The position numbers were made by a program, and so were the translations under genes. This document shows, one piece after another, positions 51,285 through 60,270 of a stretch of DNA of 64,000 bases (position 1 is its first letter; each line of letters begins with the position of its first letter). The notes below the pieces were generated by a model. That model was not told the DNA's origin. It saw only the letters and a program-made list of their open reading frames with translations, and did no database searches. Origin of the DNA: Brevundimonas sp. (GTDB taxonomy: Bacteria; Pseudomonadota; Alphaproteobacteria; Caulobacterales; Caulobacteraceae). The DNA is taken from NCBI RefSeq assembly GCF_029945885.1, contig NZ_JAQSDK010000028.1, forward strand, positions 112,204 to 176,203, in the 5' to 3' direction.

Positions 51285-52079
51285 TCACCGCAGGCGCGCG
51301 ATCCCGGCGTCGATCTGTTCGGGCGCGATCTCGCCGACATGTGCCCGGACCAGCCGGCCATCGGACCCCAGGAACAGGGTGACCGGCAGGCCCACGGTGC
51401 CGTAGTGGCCCGGCACGGCCATGGCCCGGTCCAGCAGGACATTGTCGAGCTCGAGCCCGGCCCCCGCCAGCCAGCCGGCGACCTGCGTCTGGCCCTCCCC
51501 CTGGTTGACGAACAGGAAGCGGACGTCGGGATGGGCCTCCTGGGCCCGGGCCAGCGCCGGCATCTCGCGCCGACAGGGCGGGCACCAGGTCGCCCACAGG
51601 TTGATCACCGTGGGCCGCCCCTCGGTGGCGGCCAGGTTCACCGCCCCGCCCTCCAGCCGGGTCAGGACCATCGCCGGGGCCGGCGTCGGCTCCGTACCCG
51701 AGGTCAGTCGCGCCGTCGCCATCCCCGCGAGGATGCAGGCGATGACCGGCACCACCGCCCACAGTATCAGCCGCCGGTCCCGCAACATGACGATCGCCGA
51801 GACCGCCACCGGCAGCAGCGCCCATGGCCAGAGGAATCCCCCCTGCCACACCGCCAGCGCCCGCAGCGGGTCATCGGCGAAATAGCCCCAGTTGACGACC
51901 ACATGGGCCAGACGCGCCCCGGCCAGCCCGGCCAGAACCGCCACCGTGCTCCAGGCGTTGAAGCGGGCGCTGACGCGACTCGCCAGCAGGCCCGCCCCCA
52001 GCAGGAAGACGACCACGCCCACGACGATGGCGACTCGTTCGCCGGACAGGACCAGGGGACCCAGTGCGATCGCATTCAT
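51285..52079 (-). CDS. Lgt-like membrane domain fused to TlpA-type thiol-disulfide reductase
   Basis: A 264-aa fusion. Residues 1-125 form four membrane helices resembling prolipoprotein diacylglyceryl transferase (GARLAHVV, then PLRALAVWQGGFLWPW), but the catalytic HG of Lgt after GG is lacking. Residues ~135-264 are a thioredoxin-fold domain with active site WATWCPPCRRE. The thiol domain would face the periplasm. It overlaps the methyltransferase gene (ATGA) and ends a probable copper operon, so reduction of cysteines in copper proteins is a reasonable guess. Confidence 0.82.
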   Translation of the reverse strand: MNAIALGPLVLSGERVAIVVGVVVFLLGAGLLASRVSARFNAWSTVAVLAGLAGARLAHVVVNWGYFADDPLRALAVWQGGFLWPWALLPVAVSAIVMLRDRRLILWAVVPVIACILAGMATARLTSGTEPTPAPAMVLTRLEGGAVNLAATEGRPTVINLWATWCPPCRREMPALARAQEAHPDVRFLFVNQGEGQTQVAGWLAGAGLELDNVLLDRAMAVPGHYGTVGLPVTLFLGSDGRLVRAHVGEIAPEQIDAGIARLR

Positions 52080-52708
52080 GACGCTGCGGGCTCCGGCCGG
52101 ATCGCCACAAGGTCGATCAGGGCCGACAGGCCGCTGTGGCCCGCTCCCTCTGTGATTCCGGCGTCGTAGCTGGCCAGCTCGACCCCCGTCATGTCCGCGA
52201 AGGCATCACGCAACAGGGCCTCGGTATAGAGATTCTCCACCTGCCCCGGCCCGCCGGTGCCATAGGCCAGCTGTTCCGGCCGGTACCCCTCCAGCAGCAG
52301 CAGGCCGCCCGGCTTCAGCGCCTGTTTCATCCGGGCGAACAGCCGGTCGCGCATGGCGGGCGGCGCGAACTGGACGAAGACCCCGACCACCACGTCTAAG
52401 GCCCCGACCGGCCAGTCCCAGGCATCGAGATCGGCCAGCTGCGCGTCGATCTCGACCCCGTGACGGGCCGCCAGGGCCCGGGCCTTGGCCACCGCCTTCG
52501 GCGAGATGTCGGTGCTGGTCACCGTCAGTCCCTGGCGCGCCAGCCAGACCCCGTTGCGCCCCTCCCCGTCCGCGACAGCCAGAACGGTCATGCCCGGCCG
52601 CAGCCGGTCTGCCTGTCGCTCCAGAAAGGCGTTCGGACGCTCGCCGAACAGATAGGACTCGTCGCCGTAGCGACCGTCCCAGAAGGCGCGGGCCTGTTCG
52701 GGAGTCAT
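52076..52708 (-). CDS. class I SAM-dependent methyltransferase (TehB-like)
   Basis: A 210-aa Rossmann-fold methyltransferase. The SAM-binding motif is VLAVADGEGRNGVWLA, followed by TSTDISPKAVAKA and LLLEGYRPEQL; the N-terminal FWDGRYGDESYLFGERPN matches a group of TehB-like enzymes. I use ATG 52708. Its stop overlaps the next gene's start. Such enzymes can methylate chalcogens or small thiols; here it lies between a metal receptor and a thiol reductase, so a role in metal stress is possible. Confidence 0.85.
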   Translation of the reverse strand: MTPEQARAFWDGRYGDESYLFGERPNAFLERQADRLRPGMTVLAVADGEGRNGVWLARQGLTVTSTDISPKAVAKARALAARHGVEIDAQLADLDAWDWPVGALDVVVGVFVQFAPPAMRDRLFARMKQALKPGGLLLLEGYRPEQLAYGTGGPGQVENLYTEALLRDAFADMTGVELASYDAGITEGAGHSGLSALIDLVAIRPEPAAS

Positions 52709-52757
52709 GATTTTCCTTTCGGGGTCGGGCGGCACCGGTCTCCGCAGTCGCGCACGT

Positions 52758-54851
52758 TCATCGCATGGCCGCCTTCAACGTCAAAAAGACGCCGCGTCCG
52801 GCCCCCGGCAGCCGCTCGCCCAGGGCGACGTCGGACTCCGCCACCCGGTTCCGTCCCGCCAGATGGGCGCGATAGTCGCGGTCGAACAGGTTCTCGACCC
52901 CGGCCTCCAGCTGGACGCCCGGCCGCAGACGCCAGGCGCCGCGCAGATTGACCACCGCATAGCCGCCGCTCGCCACCTCGTCATTGGTGGTCGAGACGTG
53001 GTTCTGACGCAGCGTTCCCGCCACCTCGGCCCCCAGCGACCAGTCCGTCTCATCCCAGGTCGCGGCCAGCCGCAGGGTCGGCGGGGCGATCCGGTACAGG
53101 TCATCGCTCACATCCCGGCGCTGGCCGCGCACCAGGCTCGTCACCCCGTCGAGACGGAGCCGGTCAGTGACCTGCAGGCCGAAATCCATGTCAAAGCCGT
53201 ACAGGTCGGCGTCGACATTGGCGAAGCGCAGCGGGGTGGGGTCCCCGCTCATGGCCGCGACCATCTCGACCCGGGTATCGGCCACCCCGGGGGTGTCGTC
53301 GAACGGCACGCCCTGGATATAGCCGTCGACCCGCCGGTAATAGACGGTTGGCCGCGCCCAGGCCGATCCCCGTTGCCAGTCGAACCCGCCCTCGACGATC
53401 CAGGCCGTCTCGGGTCTGAGGCCCCGGTCCCCGACATAGACATTGCCATCCGCCAGACCGCCGCTCGCCTCGGTCGGCATCCACGAGAACCGCTCGACGG
53501 CATTGGGTGCCCGGGTCTTGCGCGCCAGGGTCAGGCGCGGGGTGAAGTCGCCGAGGTCACGCCAGAAGCGGGCCGCCAGATCGACGGTCTCGCCGCTCCA
53601 GTCCCGGTCACCGGCATTGAAGGCAACCGCCAGCAGGGTCGCCCCGGCGGCAACGGCCGAGCCTGTCCGGGCTTCATCCGCCGAGGCCCGGTGGGCGTCG
53701 GCCCGCACCCCCAGCTCCGTCTCGACACCCCGGACGGCCCCGCGCCACTCCAGATAGCCGCCGACACGCGACGATTCGATCCCGGGCAGGGAGGTGACGA
53801 AGAAGGCGGGATTGTCCGGATGGGTGATGGTGACCGACTTGTCGCCCCGGTCGAAATCGGCCCCGACGCTGAGGCTGCGCGCGGGCGTGCCGAGGATCAG
53901 CCGTGCCTCGCCCACCGTCGTCTCGGCGTCGGCCAGCGACAACCGCCGCATCGCGGCCATCGCCGGTCCCGGCCGCAGGCTGAAATTGTCCATCCCGTGC
54001 TCGACCCTCGTATGGCCCACTGACGCCTCCAGCCGCACGGTCGACTCCACCGGGCTGGCGAAGGACAGCCGGGCGAAATCGGTGTCGAAATACTGGATGT
54101 CCATGGCGAAAGGCGCGGTCCCGGTCGGACCGGTCTCCTGCCGCCTCAGGTCCAGCCCAAGGTCCCCCGTCGCGCTGCGCCAGCCCGCGGACAGGCCATA
54201 GGTATCCCGGCGGAAGCCGCTGTCCCGGATCACGCCGCCGGGGAAACGCATATCGCCGCCACTCTCATAGGCTCCCAGCAGATTGACCCTGAACCGGTCA
54301 CTGGCCATGCCGACCACCCCGCCGACACTGTGGCTGTCGTCGACCGACCGGGCGCTGCTCATCAGGTCCCAGGCCGGGGCGAACGTCGTCCCCTCGCCGA
54401 AGCCGACCTCTTTCAGCTTCGCATTCACCCCGCCCGCCAGGGCCGGACCGTTGCGCACCGGGCTGATACCGCGGTCGACCTCGACCGTGCCGACCAGCGG
54501 CATCGGCGCATAGTGCAGCGGCGGGTCCATGGCATTGGGTCCACCGCCGTGGAAACGCTGGCCGTTGACCCGGGTCAGTACCCGGTCACCGAACAGGCCC
54601 CGGTACTGGACCTGGCCCGACAGGCCGCCATTGTCGATCAGCGCCGCCCCGGGCAGGCGGGCCACCAGGCCGGCGCTGTCGGGGGCCACGGCGGCCACGC
54701 CCTCGGGCCGGGCGGCATCGATCGCGCTATCGGGACGGGCTCCGGTGACGACGATCTCGTCCAGCAGGGAGGCATCCTGCGCATGGGCGGGCATGGCGGC
54801 CATCAGGGGCGCGCCGAACAGCAGGGCACAGGCCCCGGGGGTCATTCTCAT
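52758..54851 (-). CDS. TonB-dependent receptor, copper-receptor type
   Basis: A 697-aa outer-membrane receptor. A signal peptide ends near MPAHAQ; LLDEIVVTGA is the start of the plug, and NVNAKLKEV-type and VQYRGLFGDRVLTRVNGQR segments belong to it. The C-terminal beta barrel ends with GRGVFLTLKAAMR. The plug order and the upstream DUF2946 gene fit the OprC/NosA copper-receptor branch, although I see no clear CxxxM-type copper site. The start is ATG 54851; ATG 54845 is close by. Confidence 0.8.
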   Translation of the reverse strand: MRMTPGACALLFGAPLMAAMPAHAQDASLLDEIVVTGARPDSAIDAARPEGVAAVAPDSAGLVARLPGAALIDNGGLSGQVQYRGLFGDRVLTRVNGQRFHGGGPNAMDPPLHYAPMPLVGTVEVDRGISPVRNGPALAGGVNAKLKEVGFGEGTTFAPAWDLMSSARSVDDSHSVGGVVGMASDRFRVNLLGAYESGGDMRFPGGVIRDSGFRRDTYGLSAGWRSATGDLGLDLRRQETGPTGTAPFAMDIQYFDTDFARLSFASPVESTVRLEASVGHTRVEHGMDNFSLRPGPAMAAMRRLSLADAETTVGEARLILGTPARSLSVGADFDRGDKSVTITHPDNPAFFVTSLPGIESSRVGGYLEWRGAVRGVETELGVRADAHRASADEARTGSAVAAGATLLAVAFNAGDRDWSGETVDLAARFWRDLGDFTPRLTLARKTRAPNAVERFSWMPTEASGGLADGNVYVGDRGLRPETAWIVEGGFDWQRGSAWARPTVYYRRVDGYIQGVPFDDTPGVADTRVEMVAAMSGDPTPLRFANVDADLYGFDMDFGLQVTDRLRLDGVTSLVRGQRRDVSDDLYRIAPPTLRLAATWDETDWSLGAEVAGTLRQNHVSTTNDEVASGGYAVVNLRGAWRLRPGVQLEAGVENLFDRDYRAHLAGRNRVAESDVALGERLPGAGRGVFLTLKAAMR

Positions 54852-54947
54852 GGAAAAAACTCGATCTGAAATCTGAACGTCGCCAACAGGGCGACAGAGG
54901 GGTCCGCCCATCCGTCGACGACGGGGCGGCTCGGCAGGGTCGCGGTT

Positions 54948-55328
54948 TCAGATCGACAGGGGTGGCGCGCGCGCCGGCGGAGGCGGACCTTCAGAGCGGG
55001 TGGCCGACGGGGGATCACGCCGGGCGAAGCCGGACTCGCGGACAACAGCAGGGACCACCGGTCGTGGCAGCGGCGGGGGATTGTCCGCGCCTGTGACCAT
55101 GGCCACAGCGGCGAAGGCACAGACCGGGGCCGCGTCGGTCGCCCCCTTGTGGTCGGGGTCGCCATGGGTGTCCGCCGGCGCGGTCGCGCTGCAGATCACC
55201 AGATGGAAGCCGTCGTCGGCGACGTCCGGCATATAGCCGACCGGGATCAGCGCCCGCAGGGTGACGCTGAACAGCAGCGCCAGCAGCGCCACCGCAAACC
55301 TCAATGTCAGGCGTTCCCCCGAGTGCAT
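54948..55328 (-). CDS. DUF2946 family protein
   Basis: A 126-aa exported or membrane-anchored protein. After an N-terminal hydrophobic segment (FAVALLALLFSVTLRALIP) come VGYMPDVADDGFHLVICSA and a VCAFAAVAMV block, with paired cysteines and His/Asp residues (HGDPDHKG) that could bind copper. DUF2946 genes commonly sit beside TonB-dependent copper receptors, as here (97 bases upstream on the same strand). The Pro-rich C-terminus is unstructured. Function is not proven. Confidence 0.8.
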   Translation of the reverse strand: MHSGERLTLRFAVALLALLFSVTLRALIPVGYMPDVADDGFHLVICSATAPADTHGDPDHKGATDAAPVCAFAAVAMVTGADNPPPLPRPVVPAVVRESGFARRDPPSATRSEGPPPPARAPPLSI

Positions 55329-55407
55329 GGCTCGCCTTCGCCGCCCGCCCCCGGCGACGCAAGGTGACAGGTCGTCGCGCGTCCGCCGGCTCCGGTGCCC
55401 CCGGGCG

Positions 55408-56673
55408 CTATTCCGGCGCGGTTTCGGCGGTCAGCCGGGCCAGCGAGGGTCGCGCGCCCGCCTTGCTCGCCGCCACCGTCTCGACCGCCCGCATGACCCG
55501 CAGGATGTTCTCCCCGGCCAGTTTGCGGATGTCCGCCTCGCTCCAGCCATTGGCCATCAGGGCCGCAAGGATACGCGGATAGGCGTCGACCCCGGTGATG
55601 CCCTCGGGCAAGGCCCCCACCCCGTCGAAATCGCCGCCGAGGCCGACATGGTCGATACCGGCCACGTCACGGACATGCTGGATGTGGGCCACGACGTCGG
55701 CGATCGTCGCATGGGGCTGGGGGTGGGTGTCGAACCAGTCCTTCATCGCCAGCTCGATCGCGGCATTGTCGGCCGGGCGCGGCACCAGCGCCTCAACCTC
55801 GGCCGTGGCCTCCAGACCCCAGAGTCGGGCGGCCTCACTGACGAAGCTCGGCACGAAGGTGACCATCACCACCCCGCCATCCTCCGGCATCAGTCGCAAC
55901 ACGGTGTCGGGCACATTGCGGGCATGACCGGTCACCGCGCGCGCCGAGGAATGCGAGAAGATCACCGGCGCGTCCGACACCCGCATGGCATCCAGCATGG
56001 TCTCTTCCGAGACGTGGCTCAGGTCGACCATCATCCCCAGACGGTTCATCTCGCGCACCACATCCTCGCCGAACGGGTTCAGCCCGCCCCATTTCGGGGC
56101 GTCGGTCGCACTGTCGGCCCAGCTGGTGGTGCGCGAATGGGTCAGGGTGATGTAGCGGGCCCCGGACGCATGGAACTCCCGCAGCAGGCCCAGCGAATCA
56201 TCGATCGAATAGCCGCCCTCCATGCCGATCAGCGAGGCGATCTTGCCGCGCCGTTGAATGCGCTCGATGTCGGCAGCGGTGGTGGCCAGCTCGAACACAT
56301 CCGGATGGGCGGCGACGATGCGCTTGACCGTATCGATCTGTTCGAAGGTCGCCACGGCCGCATCGGGCGGACTCAGCGACGCCGGCACATAGACCGACCA
56401 GAACTGGCCGCCGACGCCCCCGGCGCGCAGGCGCGGAATGTCGGTGTGCAGCACGGTCGAGGCATCGAGATTGACGGTCAGGTCCACCGCGTGCGGATCA
56501 TTGCCAAACCCCTCGCGCAGCGCCCAGGGCAGGTCGTTGTGGCCGTCGATCACCGGCGTGGTGCGCAGGATCCTCTGCACCCGTGCCTCGGCCGCCGCAT
56601 CGGTGGACTGGGCCGGCGCCGGGCCGGCCAGGACCGCAAGCGCGGCAGCGGTGAGCAGGGTGGTGCGGATCAT
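55408..56673 (-). CDS. membrane dipeptidase (M19 family)
   Basis: Exported zinc dipeptidase (421 aa) of the renal-dipeptidase family; it splits dipeptides including those with a D-amino acid at the C-terminal side. A signal peptide ends near GPAPAQS. The HxD motif is DGHNDLPWAL; other ligands appear in GMEGGYSI, DLSHVSEET and HSSARAVTGHARN. ATG 56673 is chosen, as the longer frame adds a non-signal leader. It is monocistronic and followed upstream by a repeat-rich region. Confidence 0.92.
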   Translation of the reverse strand: MIRTTLLTAAALAVLAGPAPAQSTDAAAEARVQRILRTTPVIDGHNDLPWALREGFGNDPHAVDLTVNLDASTVLHTDIPRLRAGGVGGQFWSVYVPASLSPPDAAVATFEQIDTVKRIVAAHPDVFELATTAADIERIQRRGKIASLIGMEGGYSIDDSLGLLREFHASGARYITLTHSRTTSWADSATDAPKWGGLNPFGEDVVREMNRLGMMVDLSHVSEETMLDAMRVSDAPVIFSHSSARAVTGHARNVPDTVLRLMPEDGGVVMVTFVPSFVSEAARLWGLEATAEVEALVPRPADNAAIELAMKDWFDTHPQPHATIADVVAHIQHVRDVAGIDHVGLGGDFDGVGALPEGITGVDAYPRILAALMANGWSEADIRKLAGENILRVMRAVETVAASKAGARPSLARLTAETAPE

Positions 56674-56750
56674 GGGACTCTCCGGAAACAACGACGCGCG
56701 ACGGTGGCACAGGACCGGGCGAAGGCAAAGCGGGCCGGTCACCCCCTTCT

Positions 56751-56764
56751 GCTGTCGTCATCCC
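56751..56764 (+). repeat. solo half-copy of palindromic repeat
   Basis: GCTGTCGTCATCCC repeats the left terminal word of the palindromic element that starts 39 bases downstream, in direct orientation. It suggests partial duplication or insertion of a second copy. Confidence 0.6.
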
Positions 56765-56789
56765 GGGGGCGCGAAGCGAACCCCTCTTT

Positions 56790-56972
56790 GCTGTCGTCAT
56801 CCTCCGGCAAGCCGCGTCTTCGCGGCGCAGACCGGGGGACCCGGCGGCGCGCGGCGCGCGAAACGGTCTGGCACGGTCGGTGCGGCCCCTCGCCCTCGCT
56901 ACGCTCGCGCGCCGCTGGGTCCTCCGGTCTCGCACCCGCAAGCGCGGGCGCTCGCCGAAGGATGACGACAGC
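56790..56972. repeat. 183-bp palindromic intergenic element
   Basis: Flanked by 19-bp terminal inverted repeats (56790-56808 GCTGTCGTCATCCTCCGGC and 56954-56972, one mismatch). A nested inverted repeat of 14 bp (56829-56842 and 56917-56930, one mismatch) lies inside, so the whole could fold as a large cruciform. It encodes no plausible protein. Size and structure suit a REP/MITE-like repeat mobilised in trans. Confidence 0.7.
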
Positions 56973-57444
56973 GGAAAACTGCGAGGTCTTTTGCAAAAAT
57001 CCGCACATCGGTGACGGTCGAACTCCTGCTATTTCAACCCCCTACCCAAATCCCCGCCCAAACTTCCCGCCCGGGTCCCACTCCGTGCCAGACTCTCCCC
57101 CGTCCCGTCGCAAGGAAGGGCCGCCTGGCCTGCGACCTGGTGTGTGGCGGGAGTGGTGAAGCGGGGTCAGGGACGAGGGGGATACTCGTTCGGTCCGGGG
57201 ACCGTGTCGCAAGAACGACCCGCCCGTCAGGGGCGCTGCGGTAAGGCGCCAAGACCGCCACCCGACGCAAGCTCCTGAAAACTCGCCACGCGGAGCGTCG
57301 GTCTTCGTCGAAACGGTAGTCTGTTCTTCTTCCGGGCGAAGGCCCGGCGCTCCGCCTGCCCTTCCCTCACCGTCGCCGGTCCGGCGCGCGGCGCGACCGT
57401 CTGCCCGGTAGCGAAGACGGTCCCGATATGGTTCAAGCCTGCCC
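56973..57444. other. gene-free region before hemF
   Basis: About 470 bases with no convincing gene. The open frames here translate to Arg/Pro/Gly/Ser-rich, low-information products and lack ribosome sites. Several GC-rich imperfect palindromes (for example CCGGGCGAAGGCCCGG near 57335) suggest further intergenic repeat remnants. The last ~60 bases should contain the hemF promoter, but no clear -35/-10 pair is visible. Confidence 0.5.
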
Positions 57445-58326
57445 ATGAGCGACGCCCATCACACCGACCCGCTGGACCAGAAGAAGGCCGAGACCCGCGC
57501 CTGGTTCGAAACCCTGCGCGACAATATTCACAGCGCCTTCGAAACCCTCGAGGACCAGGCCCCCGATGATCTATTCCCCGGCGAGCCGGGCCGGTTCGTC
57601 CGCACCCCCTGGCAGCGGCCCGACGGCGGCGGCGGCGTCATGGGCATGATGAGCGGACGGCTGTTCGAAAAGGTCGGGGTCCATGTCTCGACCGTGCACG
57701 GCACCTTCCCCGCCGAATATGCCAAGACCATTCCCGGCGCGGCCGAGGATCCGCGCTTCTTCGCGACCGGCATCAGCCTGATCGCCCATCCGGTCAGCCC
57801 GCGCGTCCCCGCCGTCCACATGAACACCCGCTTCATCACCACGACGAAAAGCTGGTTCGGCGGCGGCGGCGACCTGACCCCGGTGCTGGACGTCGATCGC
57901 CACGCCGACGCCCCGGACACGGTCGATTTCCACGTCGCCATGAAGGCCGCCTGCGATGCCCATGACCCCGAGTGGCACGCCAAATTCAAACAGTGGTGCG
58001 ATGAGTATTTCTGGTTGGCCCACCGCAACGAGCCGCGCGGCACCGGCGGCATCTTCTACGACCACCACGACAGCGGCGACTATGCGAAGGATTTCGCCTT
58101 CACCCGCGACGTCGGCAGCGCCTTTCTCGACGTCTACCCCCGCCTCGTCGCCCGCCGCATGGCCGAGGCCTGGACCGAAGACGAACGCGAGGAACAGCTG
58201 ATCCGCCGCGGCCGCTATGTCGAGTTCAACCTGCTCTACGACCGCGGCACCATGTTCGGGCTCAAGACCGGCGGCAATGTCGACTCCATCCTCAGCTCCA
58301 TGCCGCCCGTGGTGAAATGGCCGTGA
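57445..58326 (+). CDS. hemF: oxygen-dependent coproporphyrinogen III oxidase
   Basis: Aerobic haem-synthesis enzyme (293 aa) that decarboxylates coproporphyrinogen III to protoporphyrinogen IX in the cytoplasm. Family signatures are [40 protein letters not shown] and [12 protein letters not shown]. The sequence ends in the usual [11 protein letters not shown]. It abuts the end of a convergent amidotransferase gene. No anaerobic hemN gene is seen in the window. Confidence 0.97.
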   Translation: MSDAHHTDPLDQKKAETRAWFETLRDNIHSAFETLEDQAPDDLFPGEPGRFVRTPWQRPDGGGGVMGMMSGRLFEKVGVHVSTVHGTFPAEYAKTIPGAAEDPRFFATGISLIAHPVSPRVPAVHMNTRFITTTKSWFGGGGDLTPVLDVDRHADAPDTVDFHVAMKAACDAHDPEWHAKFKQWCDEYFWLAHRNEPRGTGGIFYDHHDSGDYAKDFAFTRDVGSAFLDVYPRLVARRMAEAWTEDEREEQLIRRGRYVEFNLLYDRGTMFGLKTGGNVDSILSSMPPVVKWP

Positions 58327-59016
58327 TCAGCCGGTGAGGAAACGCCGGATCCAGCCCCCGACGCGGGCACAGTCATTGGGCCCCTTCAGGCTCTCCAGCG
58401 CCGGATCGACCAGCGCCCGGCCGATCCGGTCGTAGCGACCGCCGGTCAGGTCGGCGGTGAATTCGGGGGTGAATTCCGGATGCGGCTGCATCGAGATGGC
58501 GTCCTCACCCCAGGCCAGTCCGGCGAATGGGGTGAAGGCGCTGCGCAGCCAGATGCGGGCGTCCGCGGGCCGCTCGACCACCTGGTCCTGATGCGAGGCC
58601 GGCAGGGCCACCGTCGTCGCCGGCGGTGCCATCCACGGCTCGGCGGAGACCACCTGATAGGCATGCAGGCCGACGCCCCAGCCCTTGTCGGATTTCTCGA
58701 CCCGCCCGCCCAGGGCCTGGGCCATGGCCTGGTGACCGAAACAGATCCCGACCAGCCGGGTGCGCCCCCGGGCCGCGCGGATCCAGTCCAGCAGGTCGGC
58801 GATCCAGGCGTCGGCCTCATAGACCCCGCTGGCCGAGCCGGTGATGATGACCCCGTCGAACGCCGCCGCCTCCGGCCATTCGCCCGCCGCCACGTCAAAG
58901 GCCCGGCAGACGAAATCCTCGCCCAGCAGGGCCTGGAACATGGCCGGATAATCGCCATATCGCTCGCCCAGGGCCGGTGGCGGCGTACCCGTCTCAAGAA
59001 TGGCGATACGGATCAT
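58327..59016 (-). CDS. class I glutamine amidotransferase-like protein
   Basis: A 229-aa GATase1-domain protein. The nucleophile elbow is GICFGHQAMAQALGG with catalytic Cys, and the His-Glu pair is MQPHPEFTPEF. The N-terminal ILETGTPPPALGERYGDYPAMF is shared with free-standing amidotransferase-like proteins such as those involved in gamma-glutamyl hydrolysis. No synthetase partner lies next to it, so substrate is unknown. Its start at 59016 is divergent from the ABM gene. Confidence 0.87.
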   Translation of the reverse strand: MIRIAILETGTPPPALGERYGDYPAMFQALLGEDFVCRAFDVAAGEWPEAAAFDGVIITGSASGVYEADAWIADLLDWIRAARGRTRLVGICFGHQAMAQALGGRVEKSDKGWGVGLHAYQVVSAEPWMAPPATTVALPASHQDQVVERPADARIWLRSAFTPFAGLAWGEDAISMQPHPEFTPEFTADLTGGRYDRIGRALVDPALESLKGPNDCARVGGWIRRFLTG

Positions 59017-59089
59017 TCACGTCCCCGGGTTGGCCGACCATGTCCACACGGGCAGACGCCGGAGCCAACACAGTCTAGAAGACGCAACC

Positions 59090-59398
59090 ATGACCGAAGC
59101 TGCCCCTGTCGTCCTGATCAATGTCTTCAAATGCGATCCGGCGCATCAGGACGCCCTGATGGAGCATCTGACCGCCATGGCCCGGATCCAGTCCGGCCTC
59201 GACGGCTTCATCTCCCAGACCCTGCATCGCGGCCTGAACGGCAAGGTCGTGGCCAATCACGCGGTCTGGGCCTCGGCCGAGGCGTGGAAGGCGATGAGTC
59301 GCCATCCCGCCATCGCCGCCGCCATGGGTCCGATCATGACCATCGCCACCTTCGAACCCCACCTCTACGATCCCGGCGAGGTCTTCCTCCCGACCTAG
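59090..59398 (+). CDS. antibiotic biosynthesis monooxygenase (ABM) family protein
   Basis: A 102-aa ABM-fold (dimeric ferredoxin-like) protein. Typical segments are VVLINVFKCDPAHQDALMEH, GLDGFISQTLHRGLNG and HAVWASAEAWKAMSRHP. Such proteins are often small haem- or quinone-modifying monooxygenases, but many are uncharacterised. ATG 59090 is used because the longer frame reads into the divergent promoter. It overlaps the rlmJ end by 4 bases tail-to-tail. Confidence 0.85.
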   Translation: MTEAAPVVLINVFKCDPAHQDALMEHLTAMARIQSGLDGFISQTLHRGLNGKVVANHAVWASAEAWKAMSRHPAIAAAMGPIMTIATFEPHLYDPGEVFLPT

Positions 59399-60216
59399 GC
59401 GGTAACCCAGACCTCGGCCCGCGCCCCGGCCTCACCCAGCCGGTCCGCGACCCAGCCACAGACCTCGGTCGCGGCATCCTCGGCACCCCGGGGGGGATTC
59501 AGCACCACCAGGGCACAGCCGTTCATCTTCATCGGATTGGTCAGTGGCCGCAGCCGCGCCTCGGCCACCAGCGCCCGTCCGGCCCCGCCCTGATCCAACC
59601 GTCGCAGGAAACCGTCAAAGGTCTCCATGTCCTTCATCGGCGTCCAGATCGCCACCGTTGCGCGCGGATCGGCGCGCATGATCGCCGCCGCCGTATCCGC
59701 GGCCCGGTGATAGTCATCCGGCTGCTCAAACGGCGGATCGATCAGGACGAAACTGCCCGGATTGGCCAACGCCTCGGCCAGCACCTGATCATAGCCGTCC
59801 CCGCCCCTGGCTCCGGCCCCGGCAAACGGCTCCAGCACCTCACCCAGCAGCGCCAGCACCGGCGGATTCAGTTCGAATCCGACATAGCGATCCCCCGACC
59901 GCAGTCGGGTCGCGACCAGCAGCGGCGAGCCCGGATAGAACCGTACCCCGCCGCCCGGATTGGTCTGCGCAACCGCCTCGGCCAGGGTCTCGATCAGTGG
60001 CGGGCGCGCCTCGCTGGCCATCAGCCGGTCGATCCCCGCCTCGGCCTCGCGCGATCGTACCGCGTCCCCGGTCAGATCGTAGAGCCCGGCCCCGGCATGG
60101 CTATCCAGAACCGTCACCGGCCCCGCAGCCTGCCTCTGCTCCAGCAGCCACAGCATCAGGGCGTGCTTGACCAGATCGGCGAAATTTCCGGCGTGAAAAC
60201 TATGGCGATAATTCAT
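59395..60216 (-). CDS. rlmJ: 23S rRNA (adenine(2030)-N(6))-methyltransferase
   Basis: A 273-aa Rossmann methyltransferase that modifies A2030 of 23S rRNA. It begins MNYRHSFHAGNFADLVKHA, the exact RlmJ N-terminal signature. The SAM site includes VLDSHAGAGLYDL, and the N6-adenine catalytic motif is LIDPPFEQPDDY. Its stop region overlaps the convergent ABM gene; upstream lies the tdh end, 54 bases away on the same strand, so it may be read as the third gene of that unit. Confidence 0.95.
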   Translation of the reverse strand: MNYRHSFHAGNFADLVKHALMLWLLEQRQAAGPVTVLDSHAGAGLYDLTGDAVRSREAEAGIDRLMASEARPPLIETLAEAVAQTNPGGGVRFYPGSPLLVATRLRSGDRYVGFELNPPVLALLGEVLEPFAGAGARGGDGYDQVLAEALANPGSFVLIDPPFEQPDDYHRAADTAAAIMRADPRATVAIWTPMKDMETFDGFLRRLDQGGAGRALVAEARLRPLTNPMKMNGCALVVLNPPRGAEDAATEVCGWVADRLGEAGARAEVWVTA

Positions 60217-60270
60217 GCCTGCTCGTCCCCCTCCCGGCGACTGCGGTCAAGGGCAGGCCCTATCGACGGG

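Noticed and set aside
57034..57446. Open frames between the palindromic element and hemF
   Set aside because: They lack ribosome sites and recognisable domains, and the composition (Arg, Gly, Pro, Ser) is that of translated intergenic repeats.
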